From NCBI GenBank assembly GCA_900550135.1, contig URQO01000070.1:1-8315 (forward strand): DNA of 8,315 nucleotides, given 5' to 3'. Source of the stretch: an uncultured Eubacterium sp. Its GTDB lineage: Bacteria; Bacillota; Clostridia; Lachnospirales; Lachnospiraceae. The notes beneath the pieces were generated by a model that saw only the letters and a program-made list of their open reading frames with translations, made no database searches and was not told the DNA's origin. How positions within the stretch are numbered: the first letter of the stretch is position 1; each line of letters begins with the position of its first letter. A program made the position numbers and the translations under genes. This document shows, one piece after another, positions 1 to 7,077 of the stretch.

Positions 1-46
1 ACCACCGAGATCTACACTCTTTCCCTACACGACGCTCTTCCGATCT
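1..46. other. Illumina sequencing adapter (contamination)
   Basis: Bases 1-46 match, without a mismatch that I can see, the 3' 46 bases of the Illumina TruSeq universal/P5 adapter, ending in the characteristic GCTCTTCCGATCT. This is library-construction sequence left at a contig end and not part of the genome. Read on the minus strand it adds the nonsense tail IGRASCRERV to the truncated gdhA frame, a peptide that is a familiar sign of untrimmed adapter in databases. Real genomic sequence begins at 47. Confidence 0.97.
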
Positions 47-263
47 GTACCTGACCATTGTCGTCTACCCAAGGAACTCTGAACTTGAACTGTCTTTCTG
101 GCTCGCAGATTCTTTCAAGTAAAGCTTCCTTTTTAAATTTTTCCTCGTTCTTTTCGATTACAGGTCTAAGTGATCCTAATACTTCATCAACTGCCTGTAA
201 AAATTCTGGTTCGCTAGCGTTCTTTTCGTGAACTTTTGCTAACACTTCGTCTACATATGACAT
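47..263 (-). CDS. gdhA: NADP-type glutamate dehydrogenase, N-terminal fragment
   Basis: This is the first 72-73 codons of glutamate dehydrogenase, which interconverts 2-oxoglutarate plus ammonium and glutamate in the cytoplasm. The visible part is the helical N-terminal segment (YVDEVLAKVHEKN, residues 3-15) followed by the family motif ERQFKFRVPWVDDNGQVQ (residues 56-73), which in complete enzymes leads into the substrate-binding GYRVQFN segment. The start is fixed by a strong ribosome site, AAGGAGGG (271-278), 7 bases before the ATG at 263. The gene runs off the genomic part of the contig; the apparent C-terminus and TAG at 12-14 lie in adapter sequence. About 450 residues are expected for the full enzyme, so most of the gene is missing. 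It lies downstream of spoVAE on the same strand but has its own promoter, so it is probably not part of the sporulation operon. Confidence 0.9.
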
Positions 264-280
264 TTTGTAGCCCTCCTTAA

Positions 281-435
281 TATATTTTTCTTAATCTTGT
301 GTGCATATGTTTTTATACTTTAACACACTAAAGAAATTATATATTAAATTCCTTATTTTATCAACCTTTGTGTGCGTCTAACTTAATATAATAAGGTACC
401 GGGCGTTTTTACTTTATTTTATTAATCGTGTGCAT
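281..435 (-). repeat. Three imperfect copies of a 24-27 bp repeat around the gdhA promoter
   Basis: On the minus strand, copies at 412-435, 351-377 and 281-306 each begin with ATGCACAC or ACGCACAC, then a short variable step, then an A-rich tail resembling GATTAATAAAATA. The middle copy contains the -35 of the gdhA promoter, the first lies upstream, and the last lies in the transcribed leader. Copy starts are 58 and 71 bases apart. The arrangement would suit operator sites for a regulator of gdhA, but the tails are simple A/T sequence, so only the GCACAC cores carry much weight. Confidence 0.4.
336..364 (-). promoter_or_regulatory. Sigma-A-type promoter of gdhA
   Basis: On the minus strand TTGATA (359-364) is followed after exactly 17 bases by TATAAT (336-341): five of six and six of six matches to the vegetative consensus. 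Transcription would start near 329, giving a leader of about 65 bases with the strong ribosome site at its end. The -35 lies inside one copy of the short repeat described at 281-435. Confidence 0.7.
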
Positions 436-473
436 AATTATTACAAGAATCAACATTTTTTTATACCTATTTG

Positions 474-827
474 TTATTTCATTTTTGGTTTAAAAATAAG
501 TGATGCTAAATATCCAAATATTATTGCCCCCGAAATTCCTACTGCACTAGATGTAAAACCACCTTTAAATAATCCCAAAAATCCTGATTCTTCAATTGCT
601 TCTTTCATTCCTTTCCAAAGATTATTTCCGAATCCAAGAAGAGGAACGGTTGCTCCACATCCTGCCCATTTTGAAAATGGCTCATATATACCAACTGCTC
701 CAAGAACTACTCCTATACATACAAGGCTTACCATTAGTCGTCCCGGTGTCAGTTTTGTTTTATTAATAAAGATTTGTACTACCATACAAATCAATCCACC
801 TATCAAAAAACTTTTAAGAAATATCAT
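474..827 (-). CDS. spoVAE: Stage V sporulation protein AE (SpoVAE)
   Basis: A 117-residue integral membrane protein of the SpoVAC/SpoVAE family, part of the forespore inner-membrane SpoVA complex for dipicolinic acid and calcium movement. Hydrophobic segments are visible at about residues 4-22, 31-48 and 88-112. The family signature AGCGATVPLLGFGN (residues 55-68) matches the GGAGCLVPITGFANG of SpoVAC in the same window, as expected for these paralogues. The length agrees with Bacillus SpoVAEb (about 116). The ATG at 827 follows a GGAGGA ribosome site (831-836). It is the last spoVA gene here: no spoVAEa or spoVAF follows before gdhA. The 144-base gap to spoVAD is long for an operon and contains a possible internal promoter. 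Confidence 0.92.
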   Translation of the reverse strand: MIFLKSFLIGGLICMVVQIFINKTKLTPGRLMVSLVCIGVVLGAVGIYEPFSKWAGCGATVPLLGFGNNLWKGMKEAIEESGFLGLFKGGFTSSAVGISGAIIFGYLASLIFKPKMK

Positions 828-902
828 AGTTCCTCCACTTTTTTAGTTTATATTTATATTTATACTGGCAAAATTTATTCTGATTTTTATTATTATAATC
901 TG

Positions 903-931
903 CTTATAATTAATTCTGTTTTAATTGTCAT
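903..931 (-). promoter_or_regulatory. Possible internal promoter ahead of spoVAE
   Basis: In the spoVAD-spoVAE gap the minus strand reads ATGACA (926-931), 17 bases, TATAAG (903-908), each five of six to the sigma-A consensus. It would give a leader of about 70 bases. A spoVA gene is not expected to be vegetatively expressed and the region is very A/T-rich, so this may be chance. Confidence 0.3.
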
Positions 932-971
932 AAGTTAATTGTTTTTAAAATTCATTTTAATCAAGAAGAAA

Positions 972-1982
972 TTAATCGGCTTCTATTTGTACCAAATGAG
1001 CAATACCCGGCACACTGTTTCCTTCATTAAAACTAACAGTAGACATAAGTGCACCTGTTGGTATAAACAGTATTTTTTTCCATGCTCCTTTTTTTAGTTG
1101 CCTAAACACATAAGATGTAAGAACTGTAGCTGCGCAGCCACAGCCACTGCCACCTGCATGTGTATCCTGAGTGGAATCATCAAACATTTCTATTCCACAA
1201 TCCATGTGTTTTGTCGAAATATCATATCCTTTATCTCTTAGCAAATCATTTAAAATTGTCTTTCCAACAATTCCTAAATCTCCAGTAATAATTTTGTCAT
1301 AATCTTCAGGCTTTGTATTGAAGTCTTTAAAATGAGTATATATAACATCAGCTGCTGCAGGTGCCATGCATGCACCCATATTTTGAGCATCCTTTACTCC
1401 AAAATCAACAATTTTTCCGGTAGTAATTCCTGTGATTTTTGCAAAGCTTTTATTTTTTCCTATAATAACAGCCCCTGCTCCCGTTACTGTCCATGTAGCA
1501 GCATATGGTCTTTGATTTCCATATGCAAGAGGAAATCTGAATTGTCTTTCAGCACTTGCAAAATGACTTGATGCAAGAGCTAAAACATTTTCAGCATTGT
1601 TAGCCTCTACAGTTATTGCTCCTATGCTTAAAGCCTCCCCAATTGTTGAGCATGCTCCATATAATCCGAAAAAAGGGATTTCATATTCCAATATACCAAA
1701 CGTACTGGCTATAAGTTGTCCCAACAAATCCCCCGCAAAAATATATCTGATGTCTTCTTTGTTTAAGTTTGATTTTAATAATACTTTGCTAATGGCTTCT
1801 TTTTGTAAAAGACTTTCTGCTTCTTCCCATGAATCCTGCTCCATCATTGGATCTTCTTTTACTATGTCAAATAATTTTCCAAGAGGTCCTTCACCTTCTT
1901 TTTTTCCTACTACAGATGCTCCTTCAATAATATAGGGTGGATTATCAAATGCTAAGCTTTGTCTTCCAACCATTCTTCCCAT
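972..1982 (-). CDS. spoVAD: Stage V sporulation protein AD (SpoVAD)
   Basis: SpoVAD is the thiolase-fold, dipicolinic-acid-binding member of the SpoVA complex, peripheral to the forespore inner membrane. The protein has 336 residues against about 338 in Bacillus. Visible landmarks are the N-terminal GRQSLAFDNPPYI (residues 6-18), the Cys-containing turn FGLYGACST around Cys111 (the place of the catalytic Cys in thiolases), ERQFRFPLAYGNQRP (145-159), ITGDLGIVG (232-240) and the His/Gly/Cys-rich HAGGSGCGC (275-283). The ATG at 1982 has an ideal AAGGAGG site ending 8 bases upstream; Met4 is an unlikely alternative because it is too far from it. In most spore-formers this gene directly follows spoVAC; here spoVAC lies 4.1 kb away beyond fbp and putP, and spoVAD has its own forespore-type promoter. 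Confidence 0.95.
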   Translation of the reverse strand: MGRMVGRQSLAFDNPPYIIEGASVVGKKEGEGPLGKLFDIVKEDPMMEQDSWEEAESLLQKEAISKVLLKSNLNKEDIRYIFAGDLLGQLIASTFGILEYEIPFFGLYGACSTIGEALSIGAITVEANNAENVLALASSHFASAERQFRFPLAYGNQRPYAATWTVTGAGAVIIGKNKSFAKITGITTGKIVDFGVKDAQNMGACMAPAAADVIYTHFKDFNTKPEDYDKIITGDLGIVGKTILNDLLRDKGYDISTKHMDCGIEMFDDSTQDTHAGGSGCGCAATVLTSYVFRQLKKGAWKKILFIPTGALMSTVSFNEGNSVPGIAHLVQIEAD

Positions 1983-2094
1983 AATATTTTCCTCCTTTTT
2001 ACTGCCCTCTATTAATTTAGCCCTGTTATTATTTTCTTATTTTTTTCAACACTACTTTCTCAATTTTCTATTTCAATGCCTTTTTTCTGTTTAT

Positions 2095-2123
2095 TATTTT
2101 ATCCTTTTGTTTAAAAATTATAC
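2095..2123 (-). promoter_or_regulatory. Sigma-F-like forespore promoter of spoVAD-spoVAE
   Basis: On the minus strand GTATA (2119-2123) is followed after 14 bases by GGATAAAATA (2095-2104). This fits the Bacillus sigma-F consensus GYATA, about 15 bases, GGNNAWAHTR at every defined position, with a spacer one base short. The leader to spoVAD would be about 105 bases. A separate promoter is what the split operon would need. The match is by eye in A/T-rich DNA, but the GG pair and the -35 are not trivial. Confidence 0.5.
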
Positions 2124-2175
2124 TTATTTTATAGGTATGTATATCCTTTTATACTTTAAAACTTTTACGTTTTGC

Positions 2176-2204
2176 TTGATTAAATCGTTTTTTTTATATA
2201 AAAT
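2176..2204 (+). promoter_or_regulatory. Sigma-A-type promoter of putP
   Basis: TTGATT (2176-2181), a 17-base spacer and TAAAAT (2199-2204) match the vegetative consensus at four and five of six positions. The start would fall near 2211, about 30 bases before the putP ATG, leaving room for the AAGGAG ribosome site at 2230-2235. Confidence 0.5.
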
Positions 2205-2241
2205 ATAGAAGATATTATTTTTTTAATAGAAGGAGAAAATT

Positions 2242-3756
2242 ATGACGACATCAGAAATAGGTATTTTGATTGCTATCATTATATATATGGTTGCAATGAT
2301 TGCTATCGGTGCATATTATTCAAAGAAAAACAGCAACACAGATGACTTTTATTTAGGTGGACGAAAGCTTGGACCTTTTGTTACTGCTATGAGTGCTGAA
2401 GCTTCAGACATGAGTAGTTGGCTTCTTATGGGGCTTCCGGGAGTTGCATATCTTACCGGTATATGTGATGCATTTTGGACAGCTGCAGGACTTGCCATTG
2501 GTACATATTTAAACTGGTTAATAGTTGCAAAAAGACTTAGAAAATACTCGGTTGTATGTGGTGATTCAATCACAGTTCCTGATTTTTTTGCAAATAGATA
2601 TAGAGACAAAAAGGCGCTGAAATGTATATCAGCACTTATGATTATTATTTTCTTTGTTCCATATACTGCATCAGGATTTGCAGCCTGTGGAAAATTGTTT
2701 AGCACATTATTTGGTATGAATTATATGACAGCAATGATTATTAGTGCGATTATCATTGTTGCTTATACTACATTAGGTGGATTTTTGGCGGCCAGCACTA
2801 CTGACTTCATTCAGAGTATTGTAATGTCAATTGCCCTTATTATTGTAGTTGGTTACGGAGTTTATTCAGTAGGTGGCATGGAGCAGGTAATTGCAAATGT
2901 TAAGGATTTACCTGGTTTTATTGATGTAGTCTCAACATTTGATGCTACAACCTCAAAGGCTGTTTCTTACAGTCCCATCAGTATTGTTTCAACAATTGCA
3001 TGGGGACTTGGATATTTTGGTATGCCACATATTCTTCTTCGTTTTATGGCTATTGAAGATGAAAACAAAATTAAATTATCAAGACGTATTGCAAGTATAT
3101 GGGTTGTAATTGCCATGGCTGTTGCAATTTTCATTGGTGTTATGGGATATGCAATGTCAACAGAAGGTGTTATTCCATATCTTAAAGATTCTGAAACAAT
3201 TATTGTACAGATTGCACACGTTCTTAGTACACATGGTATTTTATTTGCTATTATTGCCGGTGTTATTTTGGCCGGAATTTTAGCATCAACAATGTCAACA
3301 TCAGATTCACAGTTGCTGGCAGCTTCATCTTCTGTTACTGAGAACCTTATGGACGGCGTGTTTGGAATTAAATTATCAGAAAAGGTTAAAGTTATTGTTG
3401 CAAGATGTTCAGTTATTATAATTGCCATTATTGCCGTATTCCTTGCTTCAAATCCAAACAGTTCTGTATTCCAGATTGTTTCATTTGCATGGGCAGGATT
3501 CGGGGCAACATTTGGACCTGTTATGTTATTTGCATTATTCTGGAAGCGTTCAAATAAATATGGTGCTATTTCAGGTATGGCAGCCGGTGGTATTATGGTA
3601 TTTGTATGGAAATTTGTTGTAAGACCACTTGGTGGCGCATGGGATGTATACGAATTACTTCCTGCTTTTATTGTAGCTTCACTCTTTATAATAGTAGTAA
3701 GTTTGCTTACAAAAGCACCTGAACAGGAAATCATAGACGAATTCGAATCAATCTAA
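2242..3756 (+). CDS. putP: Sodium/proline symporter PutP
   Basis: A sodium:solute symporter of the SSS family that imports proline with sodium across the cytoplasmic membrane. It has 504 residues, against 502 in E. coli PutP, and long hydrophobic stretches consistent with the 13-segment fold. The sodium-site motif is present as ASDMSSWLLMGLPG, with Asp56 and Ser58 at the places of E. coli Asp55 and Ser57. The second sodium-site pair is Ser349-Thr350 in ILASTMSTSDSQLL, matching E. coli Ser340-Thr341, and TTDFIQ (186-191) holds the conserved Asp of the fifth region. AAGGAG stands 6 bases before the ATG. It is the only plus-strand gene in the window, divergent from spoVAD and convergent with fbp. 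Proline specificity is inferred from close resemblance to PutP; another small-solute SSS carrier is less likely. Confidence 0.92.
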   Translation: MTTSEIGILIAIIIYMVAMIAIGAYYSKKNSNTDDFYLGGRKLGPFVTAMSAEASDMSSWLLMGLPGVAYLTGICDAFWTAAGLAIGTYLNWLIVAKRLRKYSVVCGDSITVPDFFANRYRDKKALKCISALMIIIFFVPYTASGFAACGKLFSTLFGMNYMTAMIISAIIIVAYTTLGGFLAASTTDFIQSIVMSIALIIVVGYGVYSVGGMEQVIANVKDLPGFIDVVSTFDATTSKAVSYSPISIVSTIAWGLGYFGMPHILLRFMAIEDENKIKLSRRIASIWVVIAMAVAIFIGVMGYAMSTEGVIPYLKDSETIIVQIAHVLSTHGILFAIIAGVILAGILASTMSTSDSQLLAASSSVTENLMDGVFGIKLSEKVKVIVARCSVIIIAIIAVFLASNPNSSVFQIVSFAWAGFGATFGPVMLFALFWKRSNKYGAISGMAAGGIMVFVWKFVVRPLGGAWDVYELLPAFIVASLFIIVVSLLTKAPEQEIIDEFESI

Positions 3757-3795
3757 AAGTGCTGCGAAAAATAATTGGAACATACACAGCAAAAT

Positions 3796-3995
3796 AAAAG
3801 ACCCGGGCGAAATACTTTGTTACACATTTTCGTATGGTAATAACTTGTCGAAAGTACGCTCCCGCTGCCAAACGCTGGTAGCGGTTCTATCAAGCCAGCT
3901 ACGCTGCCTTAATGAACCGACCGCGTTAGAAGCACTTTCTCCAAGTTTATTCCCACACTTCAATGATTACAATTGTATTTTGCCCGGGTCTTTTT
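3796..3995 (+). ncRNA. Structured RNA candidate with pseudoknot, downstream of putP
   Basis: I do not recognise this RNA. About 200 bases fold on paper into one long interrupted stem with a branched head: P1 3796-3815 with 3975-3994 (20 pairs), 3817-3820 with 3969-3972, 3835-3847 with 3942-3955 (12 pairs, one bulge, one mismatch), 3850-3855 with 3934-3939, hairpin 3862-3884 (9 pairs, loop AACGC), and hairpin 3892-3910 (CAGC-TAC-GCTG core). The loop AACGC (3871-3875) is exactly complementary to GCGTT (3923-3927), which would make a pseudoknot. Two pairs are G-U only if the plus strand is the RNA (3809 with 3981, 3867 with 3879), favouring plus-strand transcription from putP. The core is visibly richer in G and C than its surroundings, there is no convincing reading frame, and the 3' side ends in TTTTT. 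It could be a putP 3'-UTR element, an independent RNA, or a small palindromic mobile repeat. Confidence 0.55.
3796..3995. terminator. Two-way terminator between putP and fbp (outer stem of the RNA element)
   Basis: The outer stem halves AAAAGACCCGGGC (3796-3808) and GCCCGGGTCTTTT (3982-3994) pair perfectly. A U-tract follows the plus-strand copy (3991-3995), and the minus-strand transcript of fbp would leave the same stem into CTTTTATTTTG. Convergent genes commonly share such a site. What is odd is the loop: instead of a few bases it holds about 160 structured bases, as though a simple terminator hairpin had been opened by an insertion. The rest of the gap (3757-3795 and 3996-4105) shows nothing I can name. 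Confidence 0.5.
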
Positions 3996-4105
3996 ATTAA
4001 TTGTATGTTCTATTTTATTTTCGGAATTTTTGTATGTTATCGTTATTTTTATTGAAAGTTCTTCGTTTATACTTTCGCTTCATGATTTGCAATAAAAATT
4101 ACTTA

Positions 4106-6004
4106 TTAATAATTTTTCTCCATTATAATTCCTTCTCTGTAGGCGTACAGTAGTTCTTCTAAATCTTTTATGTTGTCTGCAAGAACCTTTCCTACGTCTG
4201 TGTTTTCTACCATTACTCTAAATGGCTCAGTTTCAAAAGAATCTGAACTTGATTCTATGTCTTTGTTTTCAATAAGAACCTTTTCTACACTTTCAAAAGG
4301 CTGATGTGCCTTTATGCGCATGCCATGAGAATTGTATATCAATGTATATCCTGCTATACCTGTTGTTTTCTGATACGCTTTGCAAAATCCACCATCAATT
4401 ACAATAACTTTTCCACCGGCTCTTATAGGTGTTTCACCTTTTCCTACTTTAATTGGAGTATGACCGTTGATAATATGAGAAATGTCTGAGTACAATTTAA
4501 ATTCTCTAAGTATCATTGTTGCAATTTTCTCTTCAAGATAATAATGATAGTATGGGTCTTTTTCTTCCACACTTGCAGTTTCATCATCTATAAATGCTCT
4601 TTCAAATGTTTTGATGTTTCTACCACAAAGAGGAGATTTTTTTCCACCCCAAAGGTACCACATAAAATCAAGATTGTTCTGATTTGGTTCGCCGTAATAT
4701 GCTCTTCTTGCAATTTTGTCTGCATAATCCAGCAGAGACTTTCCTTTATACAAATTGTCATCAAACTCCACAACTTCAAAATTGCCATCTTTGTCTAAAG
4801 GAATACAGCCATGGAATAACAGGTTGTTGTTACAACATATGTATATGGCACCTTTTGAATACAAAAATCCAACATGTTTTTTTAACCTTGAACTATTTGC
4901 AAAAGAATATTTCAAACTATTCATAACATGAACTTCTCCAGGTGATAGTTCATAAGGGTTATCCTTATCCAATGAGCCAAACAAAGATGTATCAATAGGA
5001 TATGTTGCCCCTTCAATAGTTATCGTTCCATCTTCCATATTAATCTTATGAAGTAGCAATCTGTCATCCATTTTGTACTCAGGGTGTCTTTTAATAATCT
5101 GTCCTTCAAGTTTTAGTAAAATAACTGTAATAGCATAATAAACTGCATTGTGTACATCCATCTGTGGATATTTTTCCTGTGCAAAAAGCAATAATCTTCT
5201 CAAACTTATTCCATATCCATTTTCAAGAATGGACATGTTCTGATACTTTAGATTATTTCTAACAACATTGGCTATACATGCCTCACTGCCTGCTGCTGCT
5301 CCCATCCACAATATGTCATGATTGCCCCACTCAATATCTAAAGAATGGTATGACATAAGCATGTCCATAATTTCGTCAGCTCTCTCTCCTCTGTCAAAAA
5401 TGTCACCAACGATGTGCAAATGATCCACAGCCAATCTTTTAATAAGTGACGTCAGTTCTTTTATAAAATCTTCAGCACTGTCTATTCCAATAATAGTTTC
5501 AAGAATCTTTTCATGGTATCGTAACTGATTATTGTCCTCATCAGGTTGTGCGTGTAACAACTCGTCAATAATGTAGGAAAACTCTTCCGGCATGGCTTTT
5601 CTCACTTTTGACCGTGTATATTTTGATGACAAAAATCTTGCAAGTTCAATTAAATTTTTAAGAGTCATGCGGTACCAATCAGGTCCTAAAATATTCTCCT
5701 TTTTAAGTAATTTTAATTTTTCTTCAGGATAATATATCAATGTACAAAGATCCTGTCTTTCTTTTTCTGACATTGAACCGGCAAAAACCATTTCAACCTT
5801 TTCCTTAATAACTCCTGAACAATTGTTTAAAATATGGTTAAAAGCCTCATATTCGCCATGTATATCACTCATAAAGTGTTCCGTTCCTTTTGGCAAATTA
5901 AGAATGGCTTTTAAGTTAATAATTTCCCTTGAAACATGCTGTCTTGTAGGATATTTCTCAGCAAGCAAATTTAAGTACTTACTTTTTTCATTTGATAGTT
6001 CCAT
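4106..6004 (-). CDS. fbp: Fructose-1,6-bisphosphatase, class III
   Basis: Hydrolyses fructose 1,6-bisphosphate to fructose 6-phosphate in gluconeogenesis; class III enzymes are the metallophosphoesterase-type form found in Firmicutes. From the preferred start it has 632 residues, somewhat shorter than Bacillus Fbp (about 670), which carries a longer N-terminus. The family opening EIINLKAILNLPKGTEHF runs into the metal-binding motifs SDIHGE (residues 46-51), GDIFDRG (200-206) and WGNHD (226-230), with the C-terminal INGHTP near 513 and GGFCKAYQKTTGIAGYT after it. An ATG at 6019 would add five residues, but it has no ribosome site, while GGAG (6013-6016) sits 9 bases before the ATG at 6004; I therefore prefer 6004. 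It lies 83-98 bases downstream of spoVAC on the same strand, with its own promoter, so forespore readthrough is possible. Confidence 0.93.
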   Translation of the reverse strand: MELSNEKSKYLNLLAEKYPTRQHVSREIINLKAILNLPKGTEHFMSDIHGEYEAFNHILNNCSGVIKEKVEMVFAGSMSEKERQDLCTLIYYPEEKLKLLKKENILGPDWYRMTLKNLIELARFLSSKYTRSKVRKAMPEEFSYIIDELLHAQPDEDNNQLRYHEKILETIIGIDSAEDFIKELTSLIKRLAVDHLHIVGDIFDRGERADEIMDMLMSYHSLDIEWGNHDILWMGAAAGSEACIANVVRNNLKYQNMSILENGYGISLRRLLLFAQEKYPQMDVHNAVYYAITVILLKLEGQIIKRHPEYKMDDRLLLHKINMEDGTITIEGATYPIDTSLFGSLDKDNPYELSPGEVHVMNSLKYSFANSSRLKKHVGFLYSKGAIYICCNNNLLFHGCIPLDKDGNFEVVEFDDNLYKGKSLLDYADKIARRAYYGEPNQNNLDFMWYLWGGKKSPLCGRNIKTFERAFIDDETASVEEKDPYYHYYLEEKIATMILREFKLYSDISHIINGHTPIKVGKGETPIRAGGKVIVIDGGFCKAYQKTTGIAGYTLIYNSHGMRIKAHQPFESVEKVLIENKDIESSSDSFETEPFRVMVENTDVGKVLADNIKDLEELLYAYREGIIMEKNY

Positions 6005-6044
6005 TTCTTTTTTCTCCATATATTGTATTTATAAATCTGTTTTT

Positions 6045-6073
6045 ATAATACATAAAAGCATTTCAATTGGCAA
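6045..6073 (-). promoter_or_regulatory. Sigma-A-type promoter of fbp
   Basis: On the minus strand TTGCCA (6068-6073), a 17-base spacer and TATTAT (6045-6050) each match five of six vegetative consensus positions. Transcription would begin near 6038, about 34 bases before the preferred fbp start at 6004. This supports independent vegetative expression of fbp despite its place inside the spoVA cluster. Confidence 0.6.
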
Positions 6074-6102
6074 CCATCATATTGTTAAATTATTTTTTAA
6101 AT

Positions 6103-6561
6103 TTATACTATATTCATATATTTAAGTATTAAATAAATAACTCCTGCAAGCCAGCTGCTAAATATTCCATACAAAATTACAGGTCCTGCAATGGTAAAAA
6201 TCTTTGCTCCCACACCAAATATCTGACCTTCAGTTTTAAACTCAATTGCAGGAGACACAACTCCATTGGCAAATCCGGTAATTGGTACAAGACAACCTGC
6301 ACCTCCAACTTTAGCAATTTTAGGATAAACTCCAAATCCTGTTAAAATGACACTTTCAAGTATTAAAATAAGAGTGGTAAAAGCTGCTGCATCATCCTTT
6401 GACGCACCAAAGTATAAAAATATTTCACTCCATATCTGCCCCATAAGACATATACTTCCACCAATCCAAAATGCATTCCACATATCCTTTACAATATTGT
6501 TGTTTGGAGTTACCCTTTCCACATACTCGTTATATTGTTTTTTCTTTTCTTCACTTTCCAT
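6103..6561 (-). CDS. spoVAC: Stage V sporulation protein AC (SpoVAC)
   Basis: A 152-residue membrane protein of the forespore SpoVA complex; in Bacillus SpoVAC behaves as a mechanosensitive channel for dipicolinic acid release. After a charged N-terminus (MESEEKKKQYNEYVERV) hydrophobic segments are visible at about 28-50, 58-78, 88-104 and 118-148. The signature GGAGCLVPITGFANG (86-100) is shared with SpoVAE, and the length is close to Bacillus (about 150). AAGGGGT lies 7 bases before the ATG at 6561. That ribosome site belongs to the last unit of a three-copy tandem repeat filling the gap after spoVAB. Its usual partner spoVAD does not follow; fbp does. Confidence 0.93.
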   Translation of the reverse strand: MESEEKKKQYNEYVERVTPNNNIVKDMWNAFWIGGSICLMGQIWSEIFLYFGASKDDAAAFTTLILILESVILTGFGVYPKIAKVGGAGCLVPITGFANGVVSPAIEFKTEGQIFGVGAKIFTIAGPVILYGIFSSWLAGVIYLILKYMNIV

Positions 6562-6660
6562 TTTTCATACCCCTTTTTACCGATTTTTTGCTTTTCATAC
6601 CTATTTTTTTTACCAGGTTATTTGCTTTTTCATTCCTTAATTTTTAACCCAGTTATTTGC
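6562..6660 (-). repeat. Three tandem copies spanning the spoVAB end to the spoVAC start
   Basis: On the minus strand three head-to-tail units, 6626-6660 (35 bp), 6592-6625 (34 bp) and 6562-6591 (30 bp), each start with GCAAA, carry a GGTAAAA or GGTTAAAA core and end in GGTATGAAAA or GGAATGAAAA. The first unit encodes the last eight codons of spoVAB (ANNWVKN and stop); the second would read ANNLVKKIGMK; the third supplies the ribosome site of spoVAC and abuts its ATG. Together they fill the intergenic gap exactly, which points to growth by duplication of the spoVAB 3' end. Confidence 0.75.
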
Positions 6661-7077
6661 AAATTGTATAAGAGTTGCAATGACTTTACCAAGAGCTACG
6701 CTTAAGATAATAAAACTTAGTCCATTCTTTAATTTAGCTCTTCGTGAAAAAATAGCTGTTGCATTTAAGGCCTCTGCTAAAGATATTGCAATACATCCTA
6801 CAAATACTCCCTGACAAAATCCCATAATCATCTGTAACCCCTGTGCTACATTCATAGGCATTGGAATATTTAACGAAAAAATCCAGAAACTGTTCCACCA
6901 TATTCCTCCAAGAACAATTGCTGTTTCGTAACTTTTTATAAATGCTGCAGTATGGGTTTTGTCTGCCATTCTTGTAACCACTCCCGTTGAAGAAATAATT
7001 GCAAACACAGCACCTGATATTACAGCGCCTCCACCAAAGGCAATAAAAAATATCATAATATATTTAACAATTATCAT
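6637..7077 (-). CDS. spoVAB: Stage V sporulation protein AB (SpoVAB)
   Basis: A 146-residue integral membrane protein of the SpoVA complex, close to the Bacillus length of about 141. Hydrophobic segments are visible at about 4-31, 51-69, 82-102 and 117-139. The segment GVFVGCIAISLAEALNATAIFSRR (90-113) is the most characteristic part of the family. Its molecular role within the complex is not established. The ATG overlaps the TGA of spoVAA as ATGA (7074-7077) and the ribosome site is weak, which together point to translational coupling with spoVAA. The last codons are embedded in the tandem repeat at 6562-6660. Confidence 0.9.
   Translation of the reverse strand: MIIVKYIMIFFIAFGGGAVISGAVFAIISSTGVVTRMADKTHTAAFIKSYETAIVLGGIWWNSFWIFSLNIPMPMNVAQGLQMIMGFCQGVFVGCIAISLAEALNATAIFSRRAKLKNGLSFIILSVALGKVIATLIQFANNWVKN

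Noticed and set aside
12..46. C-terminal tail IGRASCRERV and stop of the gdhA frame
   Set aside because: It is translated from Illumina adapter, not from the genome.
396..411. GGTACCGGGCG followed by TTTTT as a terminator between spoVAE and gdhA
   Set aside because: The left arm does not continue the palindrome beyond GGTACC, and the T-run is on the wrong strand for spoVAE.
430..846. 138-codon plus-strand frame opposite spoVAE
   Set aside because: It mirrors a well-supported spoVAE gene, has no ribosome site and no recognisable protein features.
2967..3734. 255-codon minus-strand frame opposite putP
   Set aside because: It is the complement of a clearly conserved membrane transporter; its composition is the shadow of hydrophobic codons, and it lacks a start signal.
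4054..4076. GAAAGT / ACTTTC hairpin downstream of fbp
   Set aside because: Six pairs with an 11-base loop and no following U-tract on the fbp strand; too weak to call a terminator.
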